The notes under the pieces were generated by a model. That model saw only the letters and a program-made list of their open reading frames with translations. It was not told the DNA's origin and made no database searches. This document shows, in pieces, positions 43,047 through 50,951 of a stretch of 64,000 bases of DNA. The stretch is from CALVGQ01 sp031551965 (lineage in GTDB: Bacteria; Bacillota_I; Bacilli_A; Erysipelotrichales; Erysipelotrichaceae), in assembly GCA_031551965.1 (NCBI GenBank), contig JAVBMW010000003.1, positions 112,201 through 176,200 on the forward strand, read 5' to 3'. Numbering within the stretch: the first letter of the stretch is position 1; every line of letters starts with the position of its first letter. Both the position numbers and the translations under genes were made by a program.

Positions 43047-43697
43047 TTGAACATTCTTATTATGGGTCCTGCTGGTAGCGGGAAAGGAACAATGTCTGAA
43101 AGAATTATTCAGACATATAAAGTTCCTCATATTTCTACGGGAGATATGTTTCGTCAGGCAATGAAAGATGGTACAGAACTTGGTTTGATTGCGAAGACTT
43201 ATATTGATGAAGGAAAGCTTGTCCCAGATGAGCTAACGATATCAATGGTTAAAGAACGTTTGCAAAATCCTGATTGTCAAAGAGGCTATCTATTAGATGG
43301 ATATCCAAGAACTTTGAATCAGGCGCATGTTTTTGAAGAAATCGCAGCTAGTATCGGAAAACCGATTGAAGTTGTGCTAAACTTAGTCATGGACTTTGAT
43401 AAGTTAGCAAAAAGAATAACAGGCCGCAGGTTGTGTAAAAACTGTGGTAAAATATATCATATCGTATCTTTTCCGCCTAAGGTTGAAAATGTATGCGATG
43501 ACTGTAATGGTCCACTGTTTCAACGTAGTGATGATACCGTTGAACAACTTCGTGTTCGTATTGATGAACATGAAAGAAATACTAATCCAGTTCTTAGGTA
43601 TTACGCTAGTGAAGGATTAGTAGCAAATGTGGATGCCAGCAAAAGCGCAAGCGAAGTGTGGGCTAACATTAAAACGATTTTGGAGTCTAAGCGATGA
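43047..43697 (+). CDS. adk: Adenylate kinase
   Basis: 216 residues from a TTG start at 43047, preceded by AGGGGTAGA; the sequence MNILIMGPAGSGKGTMSERI fixes the start. The P-loop is GPAGSGKGT. DGYPRTLNQAHVF and the LID domain with a zinc site of four cysteines (LCKNCGKIYH and VCDDCNG) follow, as in Gram-positive enzymes. It balances ATP, ADP and AMP. The rare start may lower its yield relative to secY. It overlaps map by 4 bases. Confidence 0.97.
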   Translation: MNILIMGPAGSGKGTMSERIIQTYKVPHISTGDMFRQAMKDGTELGLIAKTYIDEGKLVPDELTISMVKERLQNPDCQRGYLLDGYPRTLNQAHVFEEIAASIGKPIEVVLNLVMDFDKLAKRITGRRLCKNCGKIYHIVSFPPKVENVCDDCNGPLFQRSDDTVEQLRVRIDEHERNTNPVLRYYASEGLVANVDASKSASEVWANIKTILESKR

Positions 43698-44476
43698 TTA
43701 CGACAAAATCACAAAGAGAAATTGAGACGATGAGACACGCTGGTAAAATTACTTCTATGGCACTTTGTGCTGTAGGTAAAGAAATTAAGCCAGGTGTTTC
43801 AACGGCGCAATTAGATGCGGTCGCTGAAAAAGTGATTCGTAATGAGGGAGCTGTACCATCCTTTAAAGGATATGGTGGCTTCCCCGCATCAATCTGTACT
43901 TCTGTAAATCAACAGCTTGTGCATGGAATTCCTAGCAAAGCAGTGATTTTAAAAGAAGGAGATATCATTTCAATTGATTGTGGAGCCTGTTATAAGGGGT
44001 ATCACGGTGATTCAGCTTGGACATTTGCAGTCGGAGAAGTAAGCGAAAATGCTTTAAAACTGATGCAGGTAACGAAAGAATCATTATTTGTGGGACTAAA
44101 ACAGGTAAAAGCTGGGAATCGTTTAGGTGATGTAAGTCACGCTATCGGTGAGTATGTTGAAAGTTTTGGGTTCAGTGTTCCAGTTGATTATACAGGACAC
44201 GGTATCGGAACTGAGCTTCATGAAGATCCAGCCATTCCAAACTTCGGTCAAGCGGGTCGTGGTGTTCTTCTAAAAGAAGGGATGACACTCGCCATTGAAC
44301 CCATGGTTCATGCCGGGAAACCTCAAACGCGTGTGTTAGAGGACGATTGGACCGTAGTAACTAAAGACGCAAGCCTTTCGGCTCATTATGAACACACTGT
44401 ACTGGTCACAAAAGATGGTTATGAAATATTGACACTTGACCAAGATGTTAAGGAGGAAGACTCAATTTATGGGTAA
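43694..44476 (+). CDS. map: Methionine aminopeptidase
   Basis: 260 residues, type I. Metal ligands are in ISIDCGACYKGYHGDSAWTF (two Asp), TGHGIGTELHEDP (His), LAIEPMVHAG (Glu) and HYEHTVLVT (the usual HxEHT block). It removes the first methionine from new proteins. It overlaps adk (ATGA) and infA (8 bases), so the three are coupled. Confidence 0.97.
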   Translation: MITTKSQREIETMRHAGKITSMALCAVGKEIKPGVSTAQLDAVAEKVIRNEGAVPSFKGYGGFPASICTSVNQQLVHGIPSKAVILKEGDIISIDCGACYKGYHGDSAWTFAVGEVSENALKLMQVTKESLFVGLKQVKAGNRLGDVSHAIGEYVESFGFSVPVDYTGHGIGTELHEDPAIPNFGQAGRGVLLKEGMTLAIEPMVHAGKPQTRVLEDDWTVVTKDASLSAHYEHTVLVTKDGYEILTLDQDVKEEDSIYG

Positions 44477-44687
44477 ACAAGACGTAATTGAAAGTGATGG
44501 CATAGTAGAAGATACTCTTCCAGATGCAAAATTTAAGGTGAAACTCGAGAACGGACACGTAATTCTGGCTCACGTTTCTGGTAAAATCCGTATGCATTAC
44601 ATTCGCATTTTACCAGGGGATCGTGTAACTGTAGAGATCTCACCATATGATTTAACACGTGGGCGTATAACATTCAGACATAAATAG
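44469..44687 (+). CDS. infA: Translation initiation factor IF-1
   Basis: 72 residues from the ATG at 44469 (AAGGAGGAAG upstream, inside map); MGKQDVIESDGIVEDTLPDA is the usual start. OB-fold: FKVKLENGHVILAHVSGKIRMHYIRILPGD in parts, ending DLTRGRITFRHK. IF-1 blocks the A site during initiation. Confidence 0.97.
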   Translation: MGKQDVIESDGIVEDTLPDAKFKVKLENGHVILAHVSGKIRMHYIRILPGDRVTVEISPYDLTRGRITFRHK

Positions 44688-44705
44688 TCTATAGGAGGAA
44701 ATTGC

Positions 44706-44822
44706 ATGAAAGTAAGACCATCAGTCAAACCAATATGCGATAAGTGCCGCATCATTAAACGCAAAGGACGCGTTATGGTAATTTGTGAGAACCCTAAACA
44801 CAAACAGCGTCAAGGAAATTAG
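44706..44822 (+). CDS. rpmJ: Ribosomal protein L36
   Basis: A short gene of 38 residues beginning MKVRPSVKPICDKC and ending CENPKHKQRQGN. The ligands C11, C14, C27 and H32 form the zinc ribbon, so this is the zinc-binding form. Preceded by AGGAGG and in the usual place between infA and rpsM. Confidence 0.95.
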   Translation: MKVRPSVKPICDKCRIIKRKGRVMVICENPKHKQRQGN

Positions 44823-44836
44823 GAGGAGAAACACAT

Positions 44837-45202
44837 ATGGCTCGTATTGCTGGAGTTGATATTCCACGTGACAAACGTGTAGTAGTATCACTAACTTATA
44901 TCTACGGAATCGGTAGAAGCACCGCTTCTGCTGTATTAGCGAAATGTAACATTAGCGAAGATCTTCGCGTAAAAGATTTAACAGATGAACAAGTTGCTGC
45001 TATTCGTACTGAAATTGACAGTATTAAAGTAGAAGGTGACTTACGTCGTGAAACTTCATTAAACATCAAACGTTTAATGGAAATCGGTTGCTACCGCGGA
45101 ATTCGCCACAGACGTGGACTTCCAGTGCGTGGACAACGTACAAAAACAAACGCTCGTACACGTAAAGGACCTCGTCGTACGGTTGCGAATAAGAAGAAAT
45201 AG
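44837..45202 (+). CDS. rpsM: Ribosomal protein S13
   Basis: 121 residues. MARIAGVDIPRDKRVVVSL and the basic C-terminus (GIRHRRGLPVRGQRTKTN) that reaches between the subunits and P-site tRNA. Site GGAGGAG. Confidence 0.97.
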   Translation: MARIAGVDIPRDKRVVVSLTYIYGIGRSTASAVLAKCNISEDLRVKDLTDEQVAAIRTEIDSIKVEGDLRRETSLNIKRLMEIGCYRGIRHRRGLPVRGQRTKTNARTRKGPRRTVANKKK

Positions 45203-45220
45203 TGATAGGAGGAGAAGATA

Positions 45221-45613
45221 ATGGCAAAAGGTAAAACTACAGTACGTAAAAAACGCGTACGTAAGAATATAGCTAAAGGTGTTGCCCATATTCATTCAAC
45301 ATTTAATAACACTATCGTTACTATCACTGATGAACATGGAAACGCAATCGCTTGGTCTAGCGCTGGTGCTCTAGGATTCAAAGGATCACGTAAATCTACA
45401 CCATTTGCTGCGCAAATGGCTGGTGAAGCTGCAGGAAAAGCTGCAGTGGATAACGGAATGAAAATGGTTGAAGTAAGCGTAAAAGGACCTGGTCCTGGAC
45501 GTGAAGCAGCTGTTCGTTCATTACAAACAGCTGGACTTGAAATTACTGTCATCAACGACGTAACACCAATTCCACATAACGGATGTCGTCCACCAAAACG
45601 ACCTCGTGGTTAA
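45221..45613 (+). CDS. rpsK: Ribosomal protein S11
   Basis: 130 residues. GVAHIHSTFNNTIVTITD, GPGPGREAAVRSLQTAGL and the ending PPKRPRG are all standard. S11 lies on the 30S platform near the mRNA exit. Confidence 0.97.
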   Translation: MAKGKTTVRKKRVRKNIAKGVAHIHSTFNNTIVTITDEHGNAIAWSSAGALGFKGSRKSTPFAAQMAGEAAGKAAVDNGMKMVEVSVKGPGPGREAAVRSLQTAGLEITVINDVTPIPHNGCRPPKRPRG

Positions 45614-45637
45614 GAAAAATTCTGAGGAGGGAATAAT

Positions 45638-46597
45638 ATGCAAAAATTTGAACGCGCCAATTTTGAAGTAAAAGAATATGTCGAATCAAACCATTATGGA
45701 AAATTCGTAATTGAACCCCTTGAAAGAGGATTTGGTACTACAATTGGAAATGCTTTAAGACGAGTTTTGCTCTCCTCTTTACCAGGAGCTGCGGTTTACT
45801 CTATCAAAATTGATGGAGTTTATCATGAATTCACATCAATTCCTGGAGTGGAAGAAGATGTAACAATGATGATTCTTAATATTAAAAATCTAATCATGAA
45901 AATTGATGACGATGAAATATATACATTAAGAATCTCTGCAAAAGGACCAGGACCAGTAACGGCAGGTAATATTGTTTGCCCTACTGGAGTCGAAATTTTA
46001 AATACTGATCTTGTGATTGCTCACCTTGCAGAAGGTGCAATACTTGAAATGGAAATGAAAGCTCGTAATGGTCGTGGATACATTAGCGCTGATGGAAACA
46101 AAGCACTATATCAAGGATCATCACAAGGAATTGGAACTGTTTATACCGATTCAATTTATACACCGATCGACCGTATTTCATATGAAGTGGAACCTGCACG
46201 TGTAGGCCAAGATGCGAAATATGACCGTTTGATTTTTGAAATCTGGACAAATGGATCTATTACTCCTCAAATGTCACTTGCACTTGGATCTAAAATCTTA
46301 ATCGATCACTTAGATTTATTTACTACCGTTCATGAAGCAGTAGCTGATATGAACAACGTAATGAAAGATGCAAATGGTGAAGTGGTAAATAAAGGTTTAG
46401 TCATGATGATTGAAGACCTAGATTTATCAGTTCGTTCTTATAACTGCTTAAAACGTGCTGGTATTCAAACAGTTGAAGAATTAACACAAAAAACTGAAGA
46501 TGAAATGATGCGTGTTCGTAACTTAGGAAAGAAATCTTTAAAAGAAGTTAAAGACAAAATCTATGAGTTAGGGCTAAACTTCAAATCATTTGAATAG
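45638..46597 (+). CDS. rpoA: RNA polymerase alpha subunit
   Basis: 319 residues. The N-terminal assembly domain includes FVIEPLERGFGTTIGNALRR. The C-terminal domain (about 250-319: LDLSVRSYNCLKRAGIQTVEEL) binds UP elements and activators. Site TGAGGAGGG. Confidence 0.98.
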   Translation: MQKFERANFEVKEYVESNHYGKFVIEPLERGFGTTIGNALRRVLLSSLPGAAVYSIKIDGVYHEFTSIPGVEEDVTMMILNIKNLIMKIDDDEIYTLRISAKGPGPVTAGNIVCPTGVEILNTDLVIAHLAEGAILEMEMKARNGRGYISADGNKALYQGSSQGIGTVYTDSIYTPIDRISYEVEPARVGQDAKYDRLIFEIWTNGSITPQMSLALGSKILIDHLDLFTTVHEAVADMNNVMKDANGEVVNKGLVMMIEDLDLSVRSYNCLKRAGIQTVEELTQKTEDEMMRVRNLGKKSLKEVKDKIYELGLNFKSFE

Positions 46598-46617
46598 AAG
46601 AGTAGGAGGATAAACTT

Positions 46618-46980
46618 ATGTGGAATCGTAAATTTGGACGTAATGCAGATCACCGTAAAGCAATGTTACGTAACGCTGCTACTAGCGTAATCTTATATGG
46701 TAAAATCGAAACAACAGAAATGAAGGCAAAAGATCTTCGCAGTGTTGTGGATGAGTTGATCACTTTAGGAAAACGTGGAGACTTACATGCACGTCGTCAA
46801 GCAGCATCATACATCCGTAACGTAGTAGCTGATGAAGCAACACAACAAACAGTTGTACAAAAACTATTTGATGAAGTTGCTCCTAAATATGCAAATCGTA
46901 ATGGTGGTTACACTCGTGTAATCAAAACAGGAAATCGCCGTGGAGACAACGCTCCAATGGCAATCATTGAATTAGTTTAA
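46618..46980 (+). CDS. rplQ: Ribosomal protein L17
   Basis: 120 residues. RKFGRNADHRKAMLRNAAT at the start and GGYTRVIKTGNRRGDNAPMA at the end. L17 lies by the exit tunnel. Last gene of the long ribosomal cluster, followed by a terminator. Confidence 0.97.
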   Translation: MWNRKFGRNADHRKAMLRNAATSVILYGKIETTEMKAKDLRSVVDELITLGKRGDLHARRQAASYIRNVVADEATQQTVVQKLFDEVAPKYANRNGGYTRVIKTGNRRGDNAPMAIIELV

Positions 46981-46994
46981 TTCATATTAAATCA

Positions 46995-47034
46995 AGGACT
47001 GAAAACGAGAAATCGATTTCGGTTCTTTTTTTGT
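46995..47034 (+). terminator. Terminator of the S10-spc-alpha cluster
   Basis: AGGACTGAAA and TTTCGGTTCT pair with two G-T pairs around a loop with its own CGA/TCG, followed by TTTTTTT. Confidence 0.85.
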
Positions 47035-47089
47035 GTAATAGTTAGGTAAACACTATTTTATGTAGAATAATAATAGTAGGAGGGATTTT

Positions 47090-47374
47090 ATGACAATTAC
47101 AATTTTAGATAGAAATATTAAGGATTTGATTCACACGATACGAGGTCAACAGATAATGCTCGATTCAGATTTAGCAGAATTGTATGGCTATGAAGTAAAA
47201 CAATTCAATAGACAAGTTAAGAATAATATTGAAAGATTTCCTGTGGATTTTATGTTTCGTTTGACAAAAGAAGAGATAGATTTGGTGAGGTGCAAAAAAT
47301 GCACCTCACCAGATAATGCTTTATTTAAGGACCAAGAAGGAGGGAAGAACTTGCGGTATTTAAAAGAATGTTGA
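47090..47374 (+). pseudogene. ORF6N-domain gene, truncated copy 1
   Basis: 94 residues, beginning MTITILDRNIKDLIHTIRGQ. Residues 1-65 match the full gene at 47774 almost exactly (LDSDLAELYGYEVKQFNRQV). After the in-gene palindrome (RCKKCTS) the frame runs into DQEGGKNLRYLKEC and stops. The DNA joins the GGAGG(G)AAGAACT of the early part directly to the later GAAGAACTTGCGGTATTT, so the part coding for the FTEQGVNML motif is missing. The intact copies have a GGAAGAACT-like repeat at both ends of the missing stretch, so slippage or recombination between them explains the deletion. ORF6N domains bind DNA; this fragment keeps the domain's first half. Site TAGGAGGG. Confidence 0.75.
47283..47311 (+). 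repeat. Inverted repeat in ORF6N copy 1
   Basis: TGGTGAGGTGCA (47283-47294), loop AAAAA, TGCACCTCACCA (47300-47311). Perfect 12-base arms inside the coding frame, encoding VRCKKCTSP. Confidence 0.92.
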
Positions 47375-47402
47375 AACACAAAAGAAAAAATGGAGAAGTT
47401 TT

Positions 47403-47768
47403 ATGACAATTACAATTTTAGAAAGAAATATAAAGGATTTGATTCACACGATACGGGGTCAACAGGTAATGCTCGATTCAGACTTAGCAGAATTGTATGG
47501 ATATTCAGTTCAAAGATTAAACGAACAAGTTAAAAGAAACATTGAAAGATTTCCTAGTGATTTTATGTTTCAACTTGAAAAAATTGAGATGCTTAATATA
47601 TCGAGGTCGCTTTTTGCGACCTCGATATAAACCGAAGGAACTAGAGGAGGAAGAACTCATAAAATATATGCTTTTACAGAACAAGGTGTAAATATGCTCA
47701 GTTCAGTTTTAAAGGAAGAACTTGCGGTATTTATAAGAATATTGAAACACAATAGAAAAAATGGAGAA
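47403..47768 (+). pseudogene. ORF6N-domain gene, copy 2 with internal stop
   Basis: The frame opens with MTITILERNIKDLIHTIRGQ and stops after 75 residues at TAA 47628-47630, directly at the right arm of the palindrome. Beyond the stop, in the same frame, it goes on with TEGTRGGRTHKIYAFTEQGVNMLSSVL as two blocks and ends after KHNRKNGEVL at a TGA that overlaps the next copy's start. Where the intact copy has CAA, this one has TAA. Residues 36-48 (YSVQRLNEQVKRN) differ from the other copies (YEVKQFNRQVKNN), so the DNA-contact helix has diverged. No C-terminal domain is attached. Confidence 0.75.
47597..47629 (+). repeat. Inverted repeat in ORF6N copy 2
   Basis: TATATCGAGGTCGC (47597-47610), loop TTTTT, GCGACCTCGATATA (47616-47629). 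Perfect 14-base arms. The inner bases differ from copies 1 and 3, and both arms changed together. It encodes SRSLFATSI. Confidence 0.92.
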
Positions 47769-47773
47769 GTTTT

Positions 47774-48748
47774 ATGACAATTACAATTTTAGATGGAAAT
47801 ATTAAGGATTTGATTTATACGATACGTGGTCAACAAGTAATACTCGATTCAGATTTAGCAGAATTGTATGGCTATGAAGTAAAACAATTCAATAGGCAAG
47901 TTAAGAATAATATTGAGAGATTTCCTGTGGATTTTATGTTTCAATTGACAGCAAACGAAATGATAGAGTTATCGAGGTGCAAAAAATGCACCTCGATTCA
48001 AACCAAAGGAGTAAAAGGTGGTAGAAGCTATAAGGCTTATGTTTTTACAGAACAAGGTGTAAATATGCTCAGTTCAGTTTTAAAGGGAGAACTTGCGGTA
48101 TTTCAAAGCATTGCAATTATGAGAGCATTTAAAGAAATGAGAAACTATATTAATCAAAATCAAACGTTGATCAACAGTTCTGACTTTATAAGATTAAGCA
48201 TGCAAGTTGAGAAAAATAATGAAAGTATTGACCAAATTGAAAAAACTATGGCAACGAAAGAAGAAATAGAAAAAATTCTGAACTGCTTTGAACATGAAGA
48301 ACCATTAAAACAAGCAATTCTATTCGAAAATACAATGTTTAGTGCTGATGAATTGATATTCAAGATATTCAAAAAAGCAGAGCATACAATTGAAATCGTA
48401 GATGATTATGTAAATATAGATACTTTGAGCTTATGCAAATTTAAGAAAGAAAATATATCTTTAACTCTATATACTGACAATAAGGGTCATGGTGCAAATA
48501 AGTTGCGACAAAAAGAAGTAGATGATTTTAATTTAGAACATGGGAAATTAATTGTCAAAGAAAATGGGTCATGCCATGATCGACTGATTGGAATTGATAT
48601 AGGAACATCAAACGAGGAAATATATATTATTGGAGCGTCACTTAAAGATCTTGGTAAAAAATTGTGTGGAATAAATCAAATAGTTGACACTTCAACATTA
48701 CATACCAAATTTAATGAATTAAGAAATGGAAAAACTTGTTTAAAATAA
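47774..48748 (+). CDS. ORF6N-domain protein with PLD-like C-terminal region, intact copy 3
   Basis: 324 residues. The ORF6N DNA-binding domain (about 1-110) includes LDSDLAELYGYEVKQFNRQV, FPVDFMFQL, the palindrome-coded SRCKKCTSI and the hallmark YKAYVFTEQGVNMLSSVLKG. A helical linker (130-180) is followed by a C-terminal domain (about 185-315) with TIEIVDDYVNIDTL, SCHDRLIGIDI and IYIIGASLKDLGKK. This resembles the phospholipase-D-like end found in other ORF6N/RhuM-type proteins, with HDR in place of the catalytic HxK, so it may bind rather than cut nucleic acid. ORF6N genes are common in phages and mobile elements; no phage genes flank this one. Confidence 0.85.
   Translation: MTITILDGNIKDLIYTIRGQQVILDSDLAELYGYEVKQFNRQVKNNIERFPVDFMFQLTANEMIELSRCKKCTSIQTKGVKGGRSYKAYVFTEQGVNMLSSVLKGELAVFQSIAIMRAFKEMRNYINQNQTLINSSDFIRLSMQVEKNNESIDQIEKTMATKEEIEKILNCFEHEEPLKQAILFENTMFSADELIFKIFKKAEHTIEIVDDYVNIDTLSLCKFKKENISLTLYTDNKGHGANKLRQKEVDDFNLEHGKLIVKENGSCHDRLIGIDIGTSNEEIYIIGASLKDLGKKLCGINQIVDTSTLHTKFNELRNGKTCLK
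47971..47997 (+). repeat. Inverted repeat in ORF6N copy 3
   Basis: ATCGAGGTGCA (47971-47981), loop AAAAA, TGCACCTCGAT (47987-47997). Perfect 11-base arms in frame. It shares the CGAGGT/ACCTCG frame with copy 2 and the GGTGCA/TGCACC core with copy 1. Confidence 0.92.
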
Positions 48749-48850
48749 TTACAGTTCATCACCTAAAACAGACAATTCATCACCGAAATAATAAAAGTGG
48801 TTCTTTTTTTCATATGATATCAACAATTTAAACAATGTGGAGGTATCAAG

Positions 48851-49750
48851 ATGAAAGAAAAAGTTTTGGAAGTTAAAGGCTTAAATAAGTATTATGGAAA
48901 AGTGCATGTTTTAAAAGATATCAACTTTGATATATATGAGAATGAAATTGTTGGCTTTGTTGGGCATAATGGTTCTGGAAAAAGTACGACAATGAAATGT
49001 ATATGTAACTTGGTTCATACTAGTTCTGGAGAAATCATTGTCAATGGTCATGATTTAAGAAAAGATCGTAATCTTGCTTTAGCATGTCAATCTTCACAAA
49101 TTGAACATCCAGGGTTGTATGGTGATTTATCAGGCTATGATAATTTACTATTGATGGCAAAATTAAAAGGAGTAAATAATCAAAGAGTTGAAGAAGTAAT
49201 TGAATTTATCGGAATTGGCGAAAAATTAAAGATGATGGTTTCAGAGTATTCAATGGGAATGAAACAAAGATTAGCGTTAGGTATCGCAATTCTAAATAAA
49301 CCAAAGTTTTTAATGTTGGATGAACCTACAAACGGTCTTGATCCACAGGGAATCATTCAGCTAAGAAAAATGATTTTTGAGTTGAGAAATCAAGGAACGT
49401 CAATCTTGTTTAGTTCTCATCAATTAGGTGAAGTTGAAAAATTATGTGACCGCATATTGTGGATAAACAAAGGAATTGTAGTTGAAAGATCTGACTTGAA
49501 CTTTGATAAAATTACGTATGAGTTTTTGGTTGATGAAATCGACAAAGCATTGAATCTTATCCAGTCAATGCTTGGGAAAGAAAATGTTTGGGTCAATGTA
49601 AAAGGGTATTTGTCAGTATCCATATCAAAAGATGGATTGAATGAAATTATTACAAAATTAGTTGAACAGGGTATAGCGTTTAATCAAATAGAAAGAGACG
49701 TTCATAGTATTGAGACTATCTACAATGAAGTTTATGGATGTGAAGTATGA
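48851..49750 (+). CDS. ABC transporter ATPase, exporter 1
   Basis: 299 residues. Walker A is GHNGSGKSTT (about 37-46, with His where Pro is common), signature YSMGMKQRLALG, Walker B FLMLDEPTNGLDP, H-loop SSHQLGE. It belongs to the BcrA-like group and is highly similar to the ATPase at 52543. The C-terminal 80 residues form an accessory domain. It overlaps the permease gene by ATGA. Site GTGGAGG. The 100 bases before it contain the direct repeat TTCATCACC twice and nothing else I can name. Confidence 0.93.
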   Translation: MKEKVLEVKGLNKYYGKVHVLKDINFDIYENEIVGFVGHNGSGKSTTMKCICNLVHTSSGEIIVNGHDLRKDRNLALACQSSQIEHPGLYGDLSGYDNLLLMAKLKGVNNQRVEEVIEFIGIGEKLKMMVSEYSMGMKQRLALGIAILNKPKFLMLDEPTNGLDPQGIIQLRKMIFELRNQGTSILFSSHQLGEVEKLCDRILWINKGIVVERSDLNFDKITYEFLVDEIDKALNLIQSMLGKENVWVNVKGYLSVSISKDGLNEIITKLVEQGIAFNQIERDVHSIETIYNEVYGCEV

Positions 49751-50943
49751 AACATTTAGAAAAAGTTGAATTGTATCGGTACTTGAAAAGTCGTAATACA
49801 AAGATATTTTTAGCTGTAATGCTGACATTATTTATAGGGATTTCTCAAGTAATGATTTATCAAGAGAAACAGTATACGATCAATATTATCGATGACTTAG
49901 ATGTTGAAAAAACAGAGGTTCATAAAGGACACACCATAGCACATATTGAAAAACAAGCAAAGGTTCCAGAATCTAAAGCTGAGGCAAAAGCTCAAAATGC
50001 ATATTGGACTAAGATCGATAATGTTGTTCAAGGTCTGCAAAGTGCATATCGAAATCCTGGATTAAATCACCTTATTTTTAATGATTATTTGCGGAACTAT
50101 TATACAACGATTTTAGAAGGTTATGAAAAGGGTTTTAATATCACGATTGTGAAACTTCATAATCAAGATACTAATTATTTAAAAAGAGAAATCTTAGCGA
50201 TGGAAGCGGCGTATTCTGGCAAAATACCATATAATCGTACTCCGTATACTTTAAACTTAATGAACTATTGGAATAAGTTATTTAGTAATGAATATCTGTT
50301 AGTGATTTTGATGCTTATTGCGCTGATCAATGTTCCTTTATTTAGCCAAGAAAATGAATCGGGTGTTTATAAGCAAATGTACACTCAGCCATTTAAAAGA
50401 AAAGATTTGATCAAAGTAAAAATAAAGGGATCACTACTTTATAGCTTTATGATTTTCATGATACCTTTTATGATCGCATCCTTATTTGTAGCAATTGTTT
50501 ATGGAGTAGGATATTTTAACTATCCAGTAGTGACTAATATTTATACTCTGACAAGTGTACCATGGATTTCATATAGACTTGAGACAATGTTTATTGCCTT
50601 TGTACTGATAATGAAATTTATATTGTTTATTGGACTTATGGTATTAGTTATCTTTACTTGTCACTTTGTATCGATATATTCAGGATCATCATCTACGACA
50701 CTTGCGACGATGACAATTCTAATGGTGTTTACTTATATGGTGGGGCAGTTTATACCAAATAATAATGTAGTGAAAATATTTTGGTTGTTCGGCTATTATC
50801 GGACCGATGATGTGTTGACCGCAAGTATATCAACTTCACTGTTGTTTTATATTATTTCGACCGGGATTCTATGTGCAGTGCTAAATCATTTTTCAATAAA
50901 ATACTTAGTCAATAAAGATATGACTGGTCAAGTAAGGGAGTGA
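49747..50943 (+). CDS. ABC permease type B, exporter 1
   Basis: 398 residues. The N-terminal helix (about 18-36) follows LEKVELYRYLKSRNTKIFLAV. An outer region of about 130 residues comes next, then a block of helices (LLVILMLIALINVPLFSQENESGVYKQMYTQPF, in which the last part is the conserved cytoplasmic loop). It is the counterpart of the permease at 53439. Together with the ATPase and the type C permease it should form a heteromeric ABC-2 exporter. Confidence 0.85.
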   Translation: MKHLEKVELYRYLKSRNTKIFLAVMLTLFIGISQVMIYQEKQYTINIIDDLDVEKTEVHKGHTIAHIEKQAKVPESKAEAKAQNAYWTKIDNVVQGLQSAYRNPGLNHLIFNDYLRNYYTTILEGYEKGFNITIVKLHNQDTNYLKREILAMEAAYSGKIPYNRTPYTLNLMNYWNKLFSNEYLLVILMLIALINVPLFSQENESGVYKQMYTQPFKRKDLIKVKIKGSLLYSFMIFMIPFMIASLFVAIVYGVGYFNYPVVTNIYTLTSVPWISYRLETMFIAFVLIMKFILFIGLMVLVIFTCHFVSIYSGSSSTTLATMTILMVFTYMVGQFIPNNNVVKIFWLFGYYRTDDVLTASISTSLLFYIISTGILCAVLNHFSIKYLVNKDMTGQVRE

Positions 50944-50951
50944 AGATAGTT

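Noticed and set aside
47090..48000. CRISPR-like array
   Set aside because: The repeats are whole gene copies of about 310-370 bases with start codons, not short repeats with unique spacers, and no cas genes are near.
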